Assembly: GCA_034926865.1 (NCBI GenBank) | Contig: JAYFQP010000006.1 | Location: 78,066-142,065 of the forward strand | Length of the DNA stretch: 64,000 nt | DNA from: RGIG1902 sp034926865 | Lineage (GTDB): Bacteria; Bacillota; Clostridia; Oscillospirales; Butyricicoccaceae | Direction: 5' to 3' | Shown: positions 35,901 through 43,423 of the stretch, piece after piece | Layout: every line of letters begins with the position of its first letter | Numbering within the stretch: the first letter of the stretch is position 1 | The notes under the pieces: generated by a model | What the model was told of the DNA's origin: nothing | The model's database searches: none | The model's input: the letters and a program-made list of their open reading frames with translations, nothing else | Translations under genes and position numbers: made by a program

Positions 35901-36651
35901 TGACACGCAAAAGGCTATCGAGCGCGCTGGGGGCAAGGGAAGGATAGTTCTTATCCGCAACATGTCGCCATCTGCTCTTGAGCAGTCAGCAAATGAGCTT
36001 ATAGAGGCGCTTAAGTCAAGCCAGATGCTTATAATTCCCGGCGGATTTTCAGGCGGAGACGAACCTGATGGAAGTGGCAAGTTTATTCAGGCCTTTTTCC
36101 GAAATCCTGCCGTAACAGAACAGATACATGAGCTTCTCTATAACCGTGACGGCCTTGCCCTTGGCATATGTAACGGCTTCCAGGCGCTCGTAAAGCTTGG
36201 GCTTCTTCCGTTCGGAAAAGTGACAAGGCTTGACAGTACTTGCCCCACAGTCACCTTTAACACCATCGGGCGTCACCAATCAATCTATTCTTATACAAGG
36301 GTATCTTCAGTCAAATCTCCCTGGCTTCTTAAGTGCAATGTGGGCGAAGTTTATAATATACCCTTCTCCCACGGCGAGGGGAGATTTATGGCTGACAGCA
36401 AGACTCTTAAAGAACTGGCCCAAAATGGGCAGATTGCCTTCCAGTACTGTGATGAAAAGGGCAGGCCGAATATGGATATCAATATAAATATCAACGGTTC
36501 TGTTGCTGCTATTGAAGGTATAACGAGTCCTGACGGCAGAGTTCTTGGAAAAATGGGGCATTCTGAGCGCTGCGGAAGCAATGTGGCAAAGAATATTCCC
36601 GGTGACAAGTATCAGCCGCTTTTTGAAGGCGGAGTAGAGTATTTCAGATAG
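32971..36651 (+). CDS. purL: FGAM synthase, single-chain long form (PurL)
   Basis: A 1226-residue enzyme combining an N-terminal PurS-like domain, two AIRS-type halves and a C-terminal class I glutaminase. Landmarks are TYWSDHCRHTTFLTH and NETHNHPTEIEPFGGAATC for the synthase. The glutaminase nucleophile is Cys1067 (GICNGFQAL), with a His in PFSHGEGRF. The length and sequence fit the long PurL clade of clostridia, which explains why no purS or purQ is present. Last gene of the operon. Confidence 0.97.
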   Translation: MAKVFRCYTEKRQGFDIEAKGLLSRLRSEEGIDCLEKVRILNRYDCQGIDEQTYQLACEGVFSEPACDEVYHEELPFEGDWTLIVEALPGQFDMRADSCRQCIALMTRGERPLVKNAVMYVFYGNLSDEDKLKISKSLINPVESREASEKKPESLEDSYPQPEAVPYLTDLMAEADLDSYIERYGLAMDSADLDFLREYFKGEGRAPSLTELRMIDTYWSDHCRHTTFLTHLDDIKIDDEKVKAAYDSYLEGRRFVYGDKAKARPVTLMDIATAGAKVLKKQGYLANLDESEEINACSIKIKADVDGTEEPWLLMYKNETHNHPTEIEPFGGAATCLGGAIRDPLSGRAYVYQAMRVTGAGDPNTPLSETLENKLPQRTICRKAAQGYSSYGNQIGLSTGLVSELYHPGYVAKRLETGAVVAAAPESNVVRKVPEPGDVIVLLGGKTGRDGCGGATGSSKSHSSESLESCGAEVQKGNAPEERKIQRLFRNGEATRMIKRCNDFGAGGVSVAIGELADGLDIDLDMVPKKYDGLDGTELAISESQERMAVVLAPEDVEKFIALAAGENLETAIVAHVTELPRLKMRWRGEMICDISREFLNSNGAEKHASIFVPKQDIKNVELPSGDIAKAVIDRLSHESVCLQKGLGTRFDGSIGAASVLMPYGGKNQLTPTQVMAAKLPVLDGETNTASVMAYGFDPYLMEQSPFKGAMLSVVSSASKLVSAGCDPSGVYLSLQEFFEKPNHMPERMGKPFAALLGAYEAQQALKMAAIGGKDSMSGTFNDIDVPPTLISFAITTQSAGDILSPEFKEKGSHVYYFECPEDIEKVSAFLEEMYSFTQSGRVLSAWSVTAGGIIEGICKMAIGNDIGFRLDDGFDERCLFGGSFGSIIAEVDGECEGLMLGRTGGKTIELKTAEISLQTVKNVLMDTLEPIYSTKTSQQPREVPTYSHKVRPQKAMTKVAAPQAVIPVFPGTNCEYDTQKAIERAGGKGRIVLIRNMSPSALEQSANELIEALKSSQMLIIPGGFSGGDEPDGSGKFIQAFFRNPAVTEQIHELLYNRDGLALGICNGFQALVKLGLLPFGKVTRLDSTCPTVTFNTIGRHQSIYSYTRVSSVKSPWLLKCNVGEVYNIPFSHGEGRFMADSKTLKELAQNGQIAFQYCDEKGRPNMDINININGSVAAIEGITSPDGRVLGKMGHSERCGSNVAKNIPGDKYQPLFEGGVEYFR

Positions 36652-36667
36652 TTTTATATGATATTTA

Positions 36668-36700
36668 AGAAGCGGCAGGATTATCCTGCCGTTTCTTATT
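36668..36700 (+). terminator. Intrinsic terminator of the purine operon
   Basis: Stem AGAAGCGGCAGGA (36668-36680) with TCCTGCCGTTTCT (36684-36696), three-base loop, T-rich tail. Confidence 0.8.
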
Positions 36701-36820
36701 AATTTGTCTTTTTGAATATATGATCTATAAGTAATAACGAATAAATAAAAAAAGAAGGCTTTGGTCTCGTGTAAATACGCTAATTTTCAAAGTAAGATGC
36801 AAAAAATGATTTATTCTCCC

Positions 36821-36849
36821 TTGACAAGGGGGAGGATGAGTAGTATCAT
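36821..36849 (+). promoter_or_regulatory. Sigma-A promoter of the met leader and metNIQ
   Basis: TTGACA (36821-36826), exactly 17 bases, TATCAT (36844-36849). Start expected near 36856. The stretch 36701-36820 shows nothing else. Confidence 0.82.
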
Positions 36850-36881
36850 AACAACAATACTTTAGAAAGTGAAAGTGATTT

Positions 36882-36995
36882 ATGACAGGTTACGTTTTTG
36901 GTATGATGATGATGTGCTCCATGATGTGCGCTATGTACACCATGTGCATGTGCATGCCTAAAAATAACGGTAACCTGGTAAAATCCCTGTCTTAA
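36882..36995 (+). CDS. Met/Cys-rich leader peptide of the metNIQ operon
   Basis: A 37-codon frame from ATG 36882 to TAA 36993-36995. It encodes 11 Met and 4 Cys: Met at 1, 8-11, 14, 15, 18, 21, 23 and 25, Cys at 12, 16, 22 and 24. The Shine-Dalgarno is weak (GAAAGTGAT just before the ATG). The frame lies between a consensus promoter and an intrinsic terminator, directly upstream of the methionine transporter. Its codons 3-5 and 28-31 contain the pairing segments of an attenuator. It is best read as a control peptide whose slow translation at low Met (or Cys) permits transcription. A metal-binding peptide is the alternative. Confidence 0.7.
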   Translation: MTGYVFGMMMMCSMMCAMYTMCMCMPKNNGNLVKSLS

Positions 36996-37066
36996 GAAGT
37001 ATTATCGTATAAGCAGGATTTATATTTTGCCGCCGGTTATCGTTTTGATAACCGGCGGTTTTTGTT
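36888..37066 (+). promoter_or_regulatory. Transcription attenuator with three mutually exclusive pairings
   Basis: Segment 1, GGTTACGTT (36888-36896), pairs with segment 2, AACGGTAACC (36966-36975), with one bulged G. Segment 2 can instead pair over all ten bases (one G-U) with segment 3, GGTTATCGTT (37035-37044). Segment 3 overlaps the 5' arm of the terminator, whose 3' arm is segment 4. A ribosome stalled on the Met run starting at codon 8 would cover segment 1, free segment 2 for the 2:3 antiterminator, and let transcription reach metN. Confidence 0.7.
37029..37066 (+). terminator. Attenuator terminator before metNIQ
   Basis: Perfect 12-base stem CCGCCGGTTATC (37030-37041) with GATAACCGGCGG (37047-37058), then TTTTTGTTTT. 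Confidence 0.9.
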
Positions 37067-37161
37067 TTAAGAAAGCGAGGAAGAGGGATGAAAACAAGCG
37101 TCACCCTGCGAGAACGAATGTGAAGGCTTGCTGAAAAATTAATTTTTTAGGAGCTGAACAC

Positions 37162-38193
37162 ATGATCAAACTTAATGATATCGCAAAGACCTTTTACGGC
37201 GATGGCGGAAAAGTCGAGGCCGTCAAGGATGTAAGCCTTGAAATAGACGACGGCGAAATATTTGGGATAATCGGCCTTTCAGGGGCCGGGAAATCAACTC
37301 TTGTCAGGTGCATCAACCTCCTTGAGAGGCCTGACTGCGGAACCGTGACTGTTGACAATGTAGAGCTTACTTCACTTGATGAAAAAAAACTCAGGCACCA
37401 GAGGATATCCATGGGCATGATATTTCAGCATTTCAACCTCATGCCCTCCAGAACAGTATGGGGAAATATTGCCTATCCACTCAAAAAACAGAAGCTTTCA
37501 AAAGAGCAGATTGACACTCGTGTGACTGAGCTTTTAGAGCTTGTAGATCTTGGCGATAAGAGAGATGCTTATCCCAATCAGCTTTCTGGCGGACAGAAGC
37601 AGAGAGTAGCCATCGCAAGGGCTATCGCCAGTGGCCCCAGAGTGCTTTTGTGTGACGAAGCGACTTCCGCGCTTGACCCGGCAACCACGCTTTCCATCCT
37701 GGGGCTTCTTAAAAAAATAAATAAGGCACTTGGCCTTACGATAGTAATAATTACCCATGAAATGGCTGTCGTGAAAGAGATATGCGACAGGGTAGCTGTC
37801 ATGGAAGGCGGAAGAGTCATAGAGGAAGGCGATGTCCTTAACATTTTCTCTTCTCCGAAGTCGTCTGTTACTAAGTCTTTTATTGAAAGTGCCGCCAATA
37901 TAGGCAAGATAAGAACGCTTGTGGAAGAGCAGTCGCCTGCTGTGGCGCTTGAGCCGGGACAGGTGCTTGCAAGGCTTAGATATCACGGGAGAAGCGCTGA
38001 CCGGGCGATTATTTCATGTATCTCGAGAGAATATGATGTCGACTGCAACATCATATTCGGCAATATAGAAATAATAAAGGATTCAGCCATAGGGACGCTT
38101 GTATTGATTTTCAGCGGTAAGAAAGAGAATATTGAAAAAGCTGTTTCTTATTTGAGCGCCAATGACGTATCGGTGGAGGTGATAGACAGATGA
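37162..38193 (+). CDS. metN: Methionine ABC transporter ATPase (MetN)
   Basis: A 343-residue ATPase. It has Walker A GLSGAGKST, signature LSGGQKQR, Walker B LLCDEATSALDP and the switch His in IITHEM. The C-terminal 90 residues form a NIL domain, the regulatory methionine-binding domain that gives trans-inhibition in MetN. It starts at ATG 37162 behind AGGAG and overlaps metI by ATGA. About 95 bases separate the attenuator from the start codon, with no further structure noted apart from AAAAATTAATTTTT. Confidence 0.95.
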   Translation: MIKLNDIAKTFYGDGGKVEAVKDVSLEIDDGEIFGIIGLSGAGKSTLVRCINLLERPDCGTVTVDNVELTSLDEKKLRHQRISMGMIFQHFNLMPSRTVWGNIAYPLKKQKLSKEQIDTRVTELLELVDLGDKRDAYPNQLSGGQKQRVAIARAIASGPRVLLCDEATSALDPATTLSILGLLKKINKALGLTIVIITHEMAVVKEICDRVAVMEGGRVIEEGDVLNIFSSPKSSVTKSFIESAANIGKIRTLVEEQSPAVALEPGQVLARLRYHGRSADRAIISCISREYDVDCNIIFGNIEIIKDSAIGTLVLIFSGKKENIEKAVSYLSANDVSVEVIDR

Positions 38194-38867
38194 GTATATT
38201 ATATGTGCTTTTCCCAAACACCATGGATAAGATTCCGCAGTTTCTTGAAAGCATAGTGCAGACGTTTCAGATGGTTGCGCTTTCGGGGGTGATTTCCTTT
38301 ATTATCGGCATGGTGCTCGGGGTTGTCCTTACAGTGACAAAAAATGGGAATATCATGCAGAACGCCGTTGTAAACGGTATTCTCGACAAGGTGATAAATA
38401 TATTCAGAAGCATACCTTTCGTCATACTGCTGACGGCTCTTTTGCCGCTCACCAGGGCCCTTGTGGGAACTGCGATCGGCACCAAGGGCGCGATAATACC
38501 GCTGATTTTCGGTACGGTGCCATTCTTCTCAAGGCAGATCGAAGCGGCTTTGGCCGAGCTTGACGGCGGCCTTATCGAAGCTGCACAGAGCATGGGAGAC
38601 AGCCCTTGGGAGATAACCTTTAAGGTATATCTCAGAGAGAGCATTCCCTCTATTGTTCGGGGAACTACGATAACAACAATAAGTCTTATCGGGCTTACGG
38701 CAATGGCAGGGGCCATTGGCGGAGGAGGCCTGGGTAATTTTGCTATAATGTGGGGGCATCAGCGTCAGCAGACGGACTGCACCTATGCCGCTATGATAGT
38801 AATTCTGGCCCTTGTTTTCGCTGTTCAGGCGATAGGAAATCTAATAATAAAAAAGACAACACATTGA
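38190..38867 (+). CDS. metI: Methionine ABC transporter permease (MetI)
   Basis: A 225-residue permease with five predicted helices. The coupling-helix motif with conserved Gly is EAAQSMGDSPWEITFKVYL, the EAA loop of importers. Typical MetI length (about 217-225). It overlaps metN by 4 bases and is followed by metQ. Confidence 0.95.
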   Translation: MSILYVLFPNTMDKIPQFLESIVQTFQMVALSGVISFIIGMVLGVVLTVTKNGNIMQNAVVNGILDKVINIFRSIPFVILLTALLPLTRALVGTAIGTKGAIIPLIFGTVPFFSRQIEAALAELDGGLIEAAQSMGDSPWEITFKVYLRESIPSIVRGTTITTISLIGLTAMAGAIGGGGLGNFAIMWGHQRQQTDCTYAAMIVILALVFAVQAIGNLIIKKTTH

Positions 38868-38883
38868 TTTTGGAGGAATAAAA

Positions 38884-39732
38884 ATGAAGAAGCTTATATC
38901 ACTTATAGCTATTCTGGCGCTTGTGTTCACCCTTGGAGCATGCGCATCTTCACAGGATACTGATGGAAACCAAGATTCACAGCAAAGCTCTGAACAGAAG
39001 GATGGGGCTGTTGTGAAGCTTGGAGTTGTAGGCGAGGCGAATGAAGCATGGCAGCCTGTTATCGAAAAGCTTGCCAAAGAGGATATAACCCTCGAGATAG
39101 TCAGTTTTTCAGATTATACGCTGCCTAATCAGGCCCTTGATGACGGGGATATTGATCTTAACTCCTTTCAGCATTACGCATTTCTTAATAATGATATCGA
39201 AAAGAACGGGTATAAACTGACAGCCATAGGTGAAACGGTTATTGCTCCCCTTGGCCTTTACAGCCAGAAGATCAAAGATATATCCGAGATCAAAAACGGA
39301 GATTCTATTGCCATACCCAGTGATACGACAAATGGAGGACGTGCGCTTAAACTTCTTGAGTCTGCAGGATTAATAAAGGTGGACCCCGCAGCCGGATATA
39401 CCCCGTTTGTTACGGATATTACCGAGAACCCACTGAAGCTTGAGTTTGTTGAGGTAGAGGCATCCCTGACGCCCGGCTTGCTTCCCGATGTTGCCGCTGC
39501 GGTGATAAACGGAGGCCACGCTGTAGATAACGGCCTTGTTCCCTCAGAGGATGCCATTTATCTTGAAAAAGTCGAGGACGGAGCGGATAACCCATATATA
39601 AATGTTATTGTCGCACGTACTGAGGATAAGGACAATGAGGTCTATAAAAAGGTAGTTGAGTATTATCAGACGGACGAGGTAGCTGCCATAATCAAAGAGC
39701 AGTATAAGGGTTCTTATATCACCGTCTGGTAA
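38884..39732 (+). CDS. metQ: Methionine-binding lipoprotein (MetQ)
   Basis: A 282-residue lipoprotein. The signal peptide ends in the lipobox TLGAC with the lipidated Cys20. The mature part starts with an acidic, Ser/Gln-rich linker and then NlpA-family sequence (DYTLPNQALDDGDIDLNSFQ in family position). It delivers methionine to MetNI at the outer face of the membrane. It follows metI by 16 bases with GGAGG. Confidence 0.95.
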   Translation: MKKLISLIAILALVFTLGACASSQDTDGNQDSQQSSEQKDGAVVKLGVVGEANEAWQPVIEKLAKEDITLEIVSFSDYTLPNQALDDGDIDLNSFQHYAFLNNDIEKNGYKLTAIGETVIAPLGLYSQKIKDISEIKNGDSIAIPSDTTNGGRALKLLESAGLIKVDPAAGYTPFVTDITENPLKLEFVEVEASLTPGLLPDVAAAVINGGHAVDNGLVPSEDAIYLEKVEDGADNPYINVIVARTEDKDNEVYKKVVEYYQTDEVAAIIKEQYKGSYITVW

Positions 39733-39738
39733 AATGGA

Positions 39739-39771
39739 AGAGAGAAGGGCAAATGCCCTTCTCTCTTTTTT
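39739..39771 (+). terminator. Intrinsic terminator of metNIQ
   Basis: Perfect 12-base stem AGAGAGAAGGGC (39739-39750) with GCCCTTCTCTCT (39755-39766), four-base loop, T-run. Confidence 0.92.
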
Positions 39772-39838
39772 AATTTGACCATATGCTATGCCGATGGTAA
39801 AATGTTTTTATAAAGAATGAAGAGTGGAGAAAAGGCAT

Positions 39839-40687
39839 ATGGGCAGATTTGACGGGATAATAAAAGGCATTGAGAGGCTTGCAAGCGAGAGCCAGGATGT
39901 ACATGCAGCAATAATAATCGGCTCACAGGCCCGGGAAGATCACCCTTCGGACGATAGCTCTGATCTGGACGTTATTCTTATCGTCGGAGATACTGCGCAT
40001 TATTTAAAAGATGACCGCTGGCTTGAGAATATCGGGGGCCTTCAAATATCTTTTCTGGAAAAAACTATAGGTGGGGCAACAGAAAGGAGGATACTATTTG
40101 AGGGAGCTCTGGATGTAGATTTTATTATTATGACCGAGGAGGATCTCAAGAGCCTTTTTAGCCGGAAAGCTTTGAACGGTATATTTGGAAGGGGATATAA
40201 GATCCTTGTAGATAAGATTGGGCTTGAGGGGCTAAATGAAGCTCCGCTGCAAGCTAAGGCCAATAAGCTTTCAGAGCAGGAGTTCTTAAACCTTGTGAAC
40301 GACTTTTTCTATCATACAGTATGGACTGCCAAAAAGCTTAAACGCGGTGAAATGTGGACGGCAAAGCTCTGTCTTGACAGTTATATGAAGTTCCTGCTTT
40401 TGCAGATGATCGAGTGTCATGCGCTTGCACTTCATGGCGAGGATTATGATATATGGCACAGCGGACGTTTTATCGAGGAATGGGCTGAGAGTTGGATAAT
40501 AAAAGAGCTTTCAGTATGCTTTGCCCATTTTGAAGAGAGCGATATAAAAGAGGCGCTTTTTAATACGATGAGCCTTTTTAGGGCTGTTGCCAAAGAGGCA
40601 GCGCAAATGATGGCATATACATATCCTAATAAAGCAGATGAGTTTGCCTCCGCTTGGGTTTCTGATTATTTGGAAAAAAGGCTTTAA
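39839..40687 (+). CDS. ANT(6)-like aminoglycoside nucleotidyltransferase family protein
   Basis: A 282-residue protein of the streptomycin adenylyltransferase (AadE/ANT(6)) family. The nucleotidyltransferase motif GSQAR-x(n)-DLD is in IIGSQAREDHPSDDSSDLD, with the third metal-binding Asp probably in LDVDFIIM. The ATG at 39839 is preferred to a GTG five codons earlier because GGAGAAAAGG lies in between. It is slightly shorter than ANT(6)-Ia (about 300). Base composition matches its neighbours and there is no mobile DNA next to it, so it is likely a chromosomal homologue; streptomycin resistance is not shown. Confidence 0.82.
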   Translation: MGRFDGIIKGIERLASESQDVHAAIIIGSQAREDHPSDDSSDLDVILIVGDTAHYLKDDRWLENIGGLQISFLEKTIGGATERRILFEGALDVDFIIMTEEDLKSLFSRKALNGIFGRGYKILVDKIGLEGLNEAPLQAKANKLSEQEFLNLVNDFFYHTVWTAKKLKRGEMWTAKLCLDSYMKFLLLQMIECHALALHGEDYDIWHSGRFIEEWAESWIIKELSVCFAHFEESDIKEALFNTMSLFRAVAKEAAQMMAYTYPNKADEFASAWVSDYLEKRL

Positions 40688-40713
40688 TAGAGCATATTGG
40701 GAGCAAAAGAGAT

Positions 40714-40756
40714 AAAAGACCCCTGTTCTGTTTTAGAATTCAGAAGGGGTCTTTTT
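40714..40756. terminator. Bidirectional terminator between convergent genes
   Basis: AAAAGACCCC pairs with GGGGTCTTTT, extended by TTCTG/CAGAA across a two-base bulge. T-runs lie on both strands. Confidence 0.85.
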
Positions 40757-40781
40757 ATATTTCTTTGCTGTACAGATGCCC

Positions 40782-41531
40782 TTATGCCTCGTCCTGGGAT
40801 ACGAATCTTCTTATACGCGGGTTTTCGCTGTTAAATATGCTTTCCGGAGATCCTTCCTCAAGAATCAAGCCGTCATCCATGAAGAGCACCCTGTCTGAAA
40901 TTCGCCGGGCAAAGCGCATTTCGTGGGTTACTATCAGCATGGTCATCGTATGGCTTTCGGCGAGACGCTGGATAACATTCAGTACCTCCCCTACAAGCTC
41001 GGGATCGAGTGAAGAGGTAGGCTCATCAAAGAGCATGACCTGAGGCTTGACGGCCATAGCCCTGCCTATGCCCACTCGCTGCTGCTGCCCACCGGACATA
41101 TGAGCGGGGTAGGAGTCACGCTTATCAAGGAGGCCTATTGTTGAAAGGATCTCTTCGGCTTCATGCAGAGCTTCGTCCTTTGGTATGTTCTGAACCTGCA
41201 CAAGGGGTTCCAAAATGTTTTCAAGTGCCGTTTTGTTTTTGAAAAGGTTGTAGTTTTGGAAAACCATAGCTGTTTTATGACGCAGCTTATAAATATCTTT
41301 TTTAGAAGATTTTCCTGCTTCAACGGCAACATTGTCGATTGTTATTGTGCCGCTTGTAGGTTTTTCAAGGTAATTTATACAGCGCAGAAGGGTAGATTTT
41401 CCTGTGCCGGATGGGCCTATGATAGATACTACTTCGCCTTTTTTCACAGTAAGGTCAATGCCCTTTAGAACAGAAAGGGATCCGAAGTTTTTTGTAAGCC
41501 TTTTAATGCTCAGAATAGGCTCGCTGTTCAT
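40782..41531 (-). CDS. Polar amino-acid ABC transporter ATPase (GlnQ/TcyN-like)
   Basis: A 249-residue ATPase with Walker A GPSGTGKST, signature MSGGQQQR, Walker B LFDEPTSSLDP and switch His (VTHEMRFA). It belongs to the PAAT group (GlnQ, ArtP, TcyN). It shares one base with the permease gene upstream. The binding protein, permease and ATPase order on this strand is standard for amino-acid uptake. Cystine or glutamine/arginine cannot be separated by sequence alone. Confidence 0.92.
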   Translation of the reverse strand: MNSEPILSIKRLTKNFGSLSVLKGIDLTVKKGEVVSIIGPSGTGKSTLLRCINYLEKPTSGTITIDNVAVEAGKSSKKDIYKLRHKTAMVFQNYNLFKNKTALENILEPLVQVQNIPKDEALHEAEEILSTIGLLDKRDSYPAHMSGGQQQRVGIGRAMAVKPQVMLFDEPTSSLDPELVGEVLNVIQRLAESHTMTMLIVTHEMRFARRISDRVLFMDDGLILEEGSPESIFNSENPRIRRFVSQDEA

Positions 41532-42214
41532 TATTTATTCCCCTCCTGTACATATGCTCTGTTCATTCTCTGCTCAAGCCTTGATTCTCCCCATTCAATA
41601 ATGGCAAGTATTACCCAATATATTATAATTAGGGCCACATAGCCTTCAAGATACCTAAATGTCAGGTTTACCTGGTTTTTTGCAAAGGCTGTCATATCCA
41701 TAACGCCTACGGTAAAGCAAAGGGATGTTGACTTAAACAGGTTGGCAAAGCTGTTGGACATTCCTGGTATAGCGACGCGCGCAGCCTGAGGGATAATAAT
41801 GCGCTTTATAGTCTGCCAGTTTGTAAGGCCGATAGATATGCCTGCTTCAAATTGGCCTTTGTCTACAGATATTATTGCTCCGCGTATGTTTTCTCCCATA
41901 TAAGCCGCAAAGCTGAGCGAAAGTACAACAATTGTGGCCCAGTAGCTGGACATGTTTCTTATAAGAGTGGATATCTGAGAGAAACCGTAATAAAAAACAA
42001 AGAGCTGTGCAATAAAAGGCGTGCTGCGAAAAAAAGATGTAAAAATAACCGAAAACTGTTTAAGCCCCGGGACGTTATAATATCTCACGGCGGCCAACAC
42101 AAAGCCTAAGAGCACTGAAAGGACAAGGGATAAAACCGCTACTGAAAAGGTTGTGCCAAAGCCGTGAAGGATGATGCTGAACATGCTGGCAAAATAGTCT
42201 ATATCGAAATTCAC
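41531..42214 (-). CDS. Polar amino-acid ABC transporter permease
   Basis: A 227-residue permease of the HisM/GlnP type with about five helices. The EAA loop is FEAGISIGLTNWQTIKRIII, and FFRSTPFIAQLFVFYYG is the usual first conserved segment. It overlaps the ATPase start by one base. Ribosome site AGGAGG lies before ATG 42214. Confidence 0.92.
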   Translation of the reverse strand: MNFDIDYFASMFSIILHGFGTTFSVAVLSLVLSVLLGFVLAAVRYYNVPGLKQFSVIFTSFFRSTPFIAQLFVFYYGFSQISTLIRNMSSYWATIVVLSLSFAAYMGENIRGAIISVDKGQFEAGISIGLTNWQTIKRIIIPQAARVAIPGMSNSFANLFKSTSLCFTVGVMDMTAFAKNQVNLTFRYLEGYVALIIIYWVILAIIEWGESRLEQRMNRAYVQEGNK

Positions 42215-42239
42215 AAGCTACCTCCTGAAAAGAAGAATA

Positions 42240-42290
42240 AACGCAAAACATGGCAAGCGCCGTTTGACGCCTGCCGTGTTGCTTTGGCTG
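42240..42290 (-). other. Stem-loop between binding-protein and permease genes
   Basis: On the minus strand AACACGGCA pairs with TGCCATGTT (one mismatch), enclosing a GC-rich inner stem (GCG/CGC). Only a short TTTTG tail follows. Such intercistronic hairpins protect or partly end the transcript so that more binding protein than permease is made. Confidence 0.45.
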
Positions 42291-42296
42291 CGTTGA

Positions 42297-43178
42297 TTAC
42301 TTTGAATAGTATTCCTTGGCAGCGGCGGTCTCCATTACATCATAGTCAAACCATTTTTCGCTTAATTGCTTGTGTGTACCATCTTTGATTATTTCGGCCA
42401 GAGCGCCGTCTACAAGCTTAAGTAATTCCTGACCTCTGTCTGTGCGGGCAAAAGGATAACCGTTGACTTCCGTATAAATCGGGTTTTCCGTATCTACACA
42501 TTTAAGATCCCAGTCGCTGTGCTTTTCAAGAAGGTACGGCAAAAGCAAATAGGCATAGGGCATAGCGTCTACTCTTTCCATAACTACTTCCTGAGGAATT
42601 GATGAAAAAGATTCATATGTTGCCTTTTCAACCTTGTTATCAGGGTCAAGAGCTGCAACAAACTCATTCATGGCGCTGCCGTCGGCAAGGCCTATCTTTT
42701 TACCGGCCATATCGGCCCATGTCTTTATTTCTTCGTTATCGCCCCTGACGAGAAGACAGTACGGGCTGAAGAAATAGGGCTTAGTAAAGTCATATTTTTC
42801 CTGTCGTGCAGGAGTGATGCTTATTTGCTTGGCTACTGTATCAACTTTTCCGATCTCAAGATCACCAAAGGATGTGGCTACATCTTCTTGAACAAACTCA
42901 ACTTTATATCCGATCCTATTTGCGATCTCATTCCACATGTCGATCTCAAAACCCGACCATTCCTTTGTGGTCTCATCATATACGGTAAACCCTAAATAAT
43001 CACCCGAGGTTGCAACACGAATAACTTTATCATCGCTAGTTGATGTTTTATCATTATCGGTTGCTTCGGACTTATTTTGGGCATCTTTAGAACCTTCGCT
43101 TGTGTCACTCTTTGATCCGCACGCTGTAAAGGATAACGCCATCATAGCGGCAAGAATAAGTGCGAAAAATCTTTTCAT
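42297..43178 (-). CDS. Polar amino-acid binding lipoprotein
   Basis: A 293-residue lipoprotein. The signal ends in the lipobox LSFTAC with Cys20; a Ser/Asp/Lys-rich linker follows, then an SBP_bac_3 domain from about residue 50 (VIRVATSGDYLGFTVYDE, then GFEIDMWNEIANRIGYKVEF). This family binds polar amino acids such as cystine, glutamine or arginine for delivery to the permease. It is the first gene of the operon, behind its own promoter and a candidate operator. Confidence 0.92.
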   Translation of the reverse strand: MKRFFALILAAMMALSFTACGSKSDTSEGSKDAQNKSEATDNDKTSTSDDKVIRVATSGDYLGFTVYDETTKEWSGFEIDMWNEIANRIGYKVEFVQEDVATSFGDLEIGKVDTVAKQISITPARQEKYDFTKPYFFSPYCLLVRGDNEEIKTWADMAGKKIGLADGSAMNEFVAALDPDNKVEKATYESFSSIPQEVVMERVDAMPYAYLLLPYLLEKHSDWDLKCVDTENPIYTEVNGYPFARTDRGQELLKLVDGALAEIIKDGTHKQLSEKWFDYDVMETAAAKEYYSK

Positions 43179-43202
43179 ATCGTTCTCCTTCTATCGTTTG
43201 TG

Positions 43203-43218
43203 CAATACCGGTATCGCA
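43203..43218. promoter_or_regulatory. Candidate operator at the transcript start of the amino-acid transporter
   Basis: GCAATACCGGTATCGC, a 16-base near-perfect palindrome around ATACCGGTAT, placed at the expected start site of the binding-protein promoter. The regulator is unknown; the XRE gene just downstream of the divergent gap is one candidate. Confidence 0.5.
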
Positions 43219-43223
43219 AAACC

Positions 43224-43252
43224 ATTATATGGAGCTGATTTTTGAAAGTCAA
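43224..43252 (-). promoter_or_regulatory. Sigma-A promoter of the amino-acid transporter operon
   Basis: On the minus strand TTGACT (43252-43247), 17 bases, TATAAT (43229-43224). The AT-rich stretch 43253-43365 shows nothing else. Confidence 0.82.
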
Positions 43253-43365
43253 ATCGTTTATTTCTTTTACAGAGGGGATACTTATTGAAAATAGCTATAA
43301 AATTACACACTGTAATAATTAGAAGTATTTATTTATTATAATTTTAATATAATATTTATTTTTGC

Positions 43366-43396
43366 AAAACAAAAAGACGCTTATAAAGCGTCTTTT
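43366..43396 (-). terminator. Intrinsic terminator of the XRE gene
   Basis: On the minus strand AAAAGACGCTT (43396-43386) pairs with AAGCGTCTTTT (43382-43372), three-base loop, then T-rich. Confidence 0.85.
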
Positions 43397-43423
43397 GCTT
43401 AGCAAATAATCTAACATCAGAAT

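Noticed and set aside
36996..37161. S-box (SAM) or T-box control of metNIQ
   Set aside because: Neither the SAM-I core motifs nor the T-box AGGGTGGnACCGCG sequence is present in the leader.
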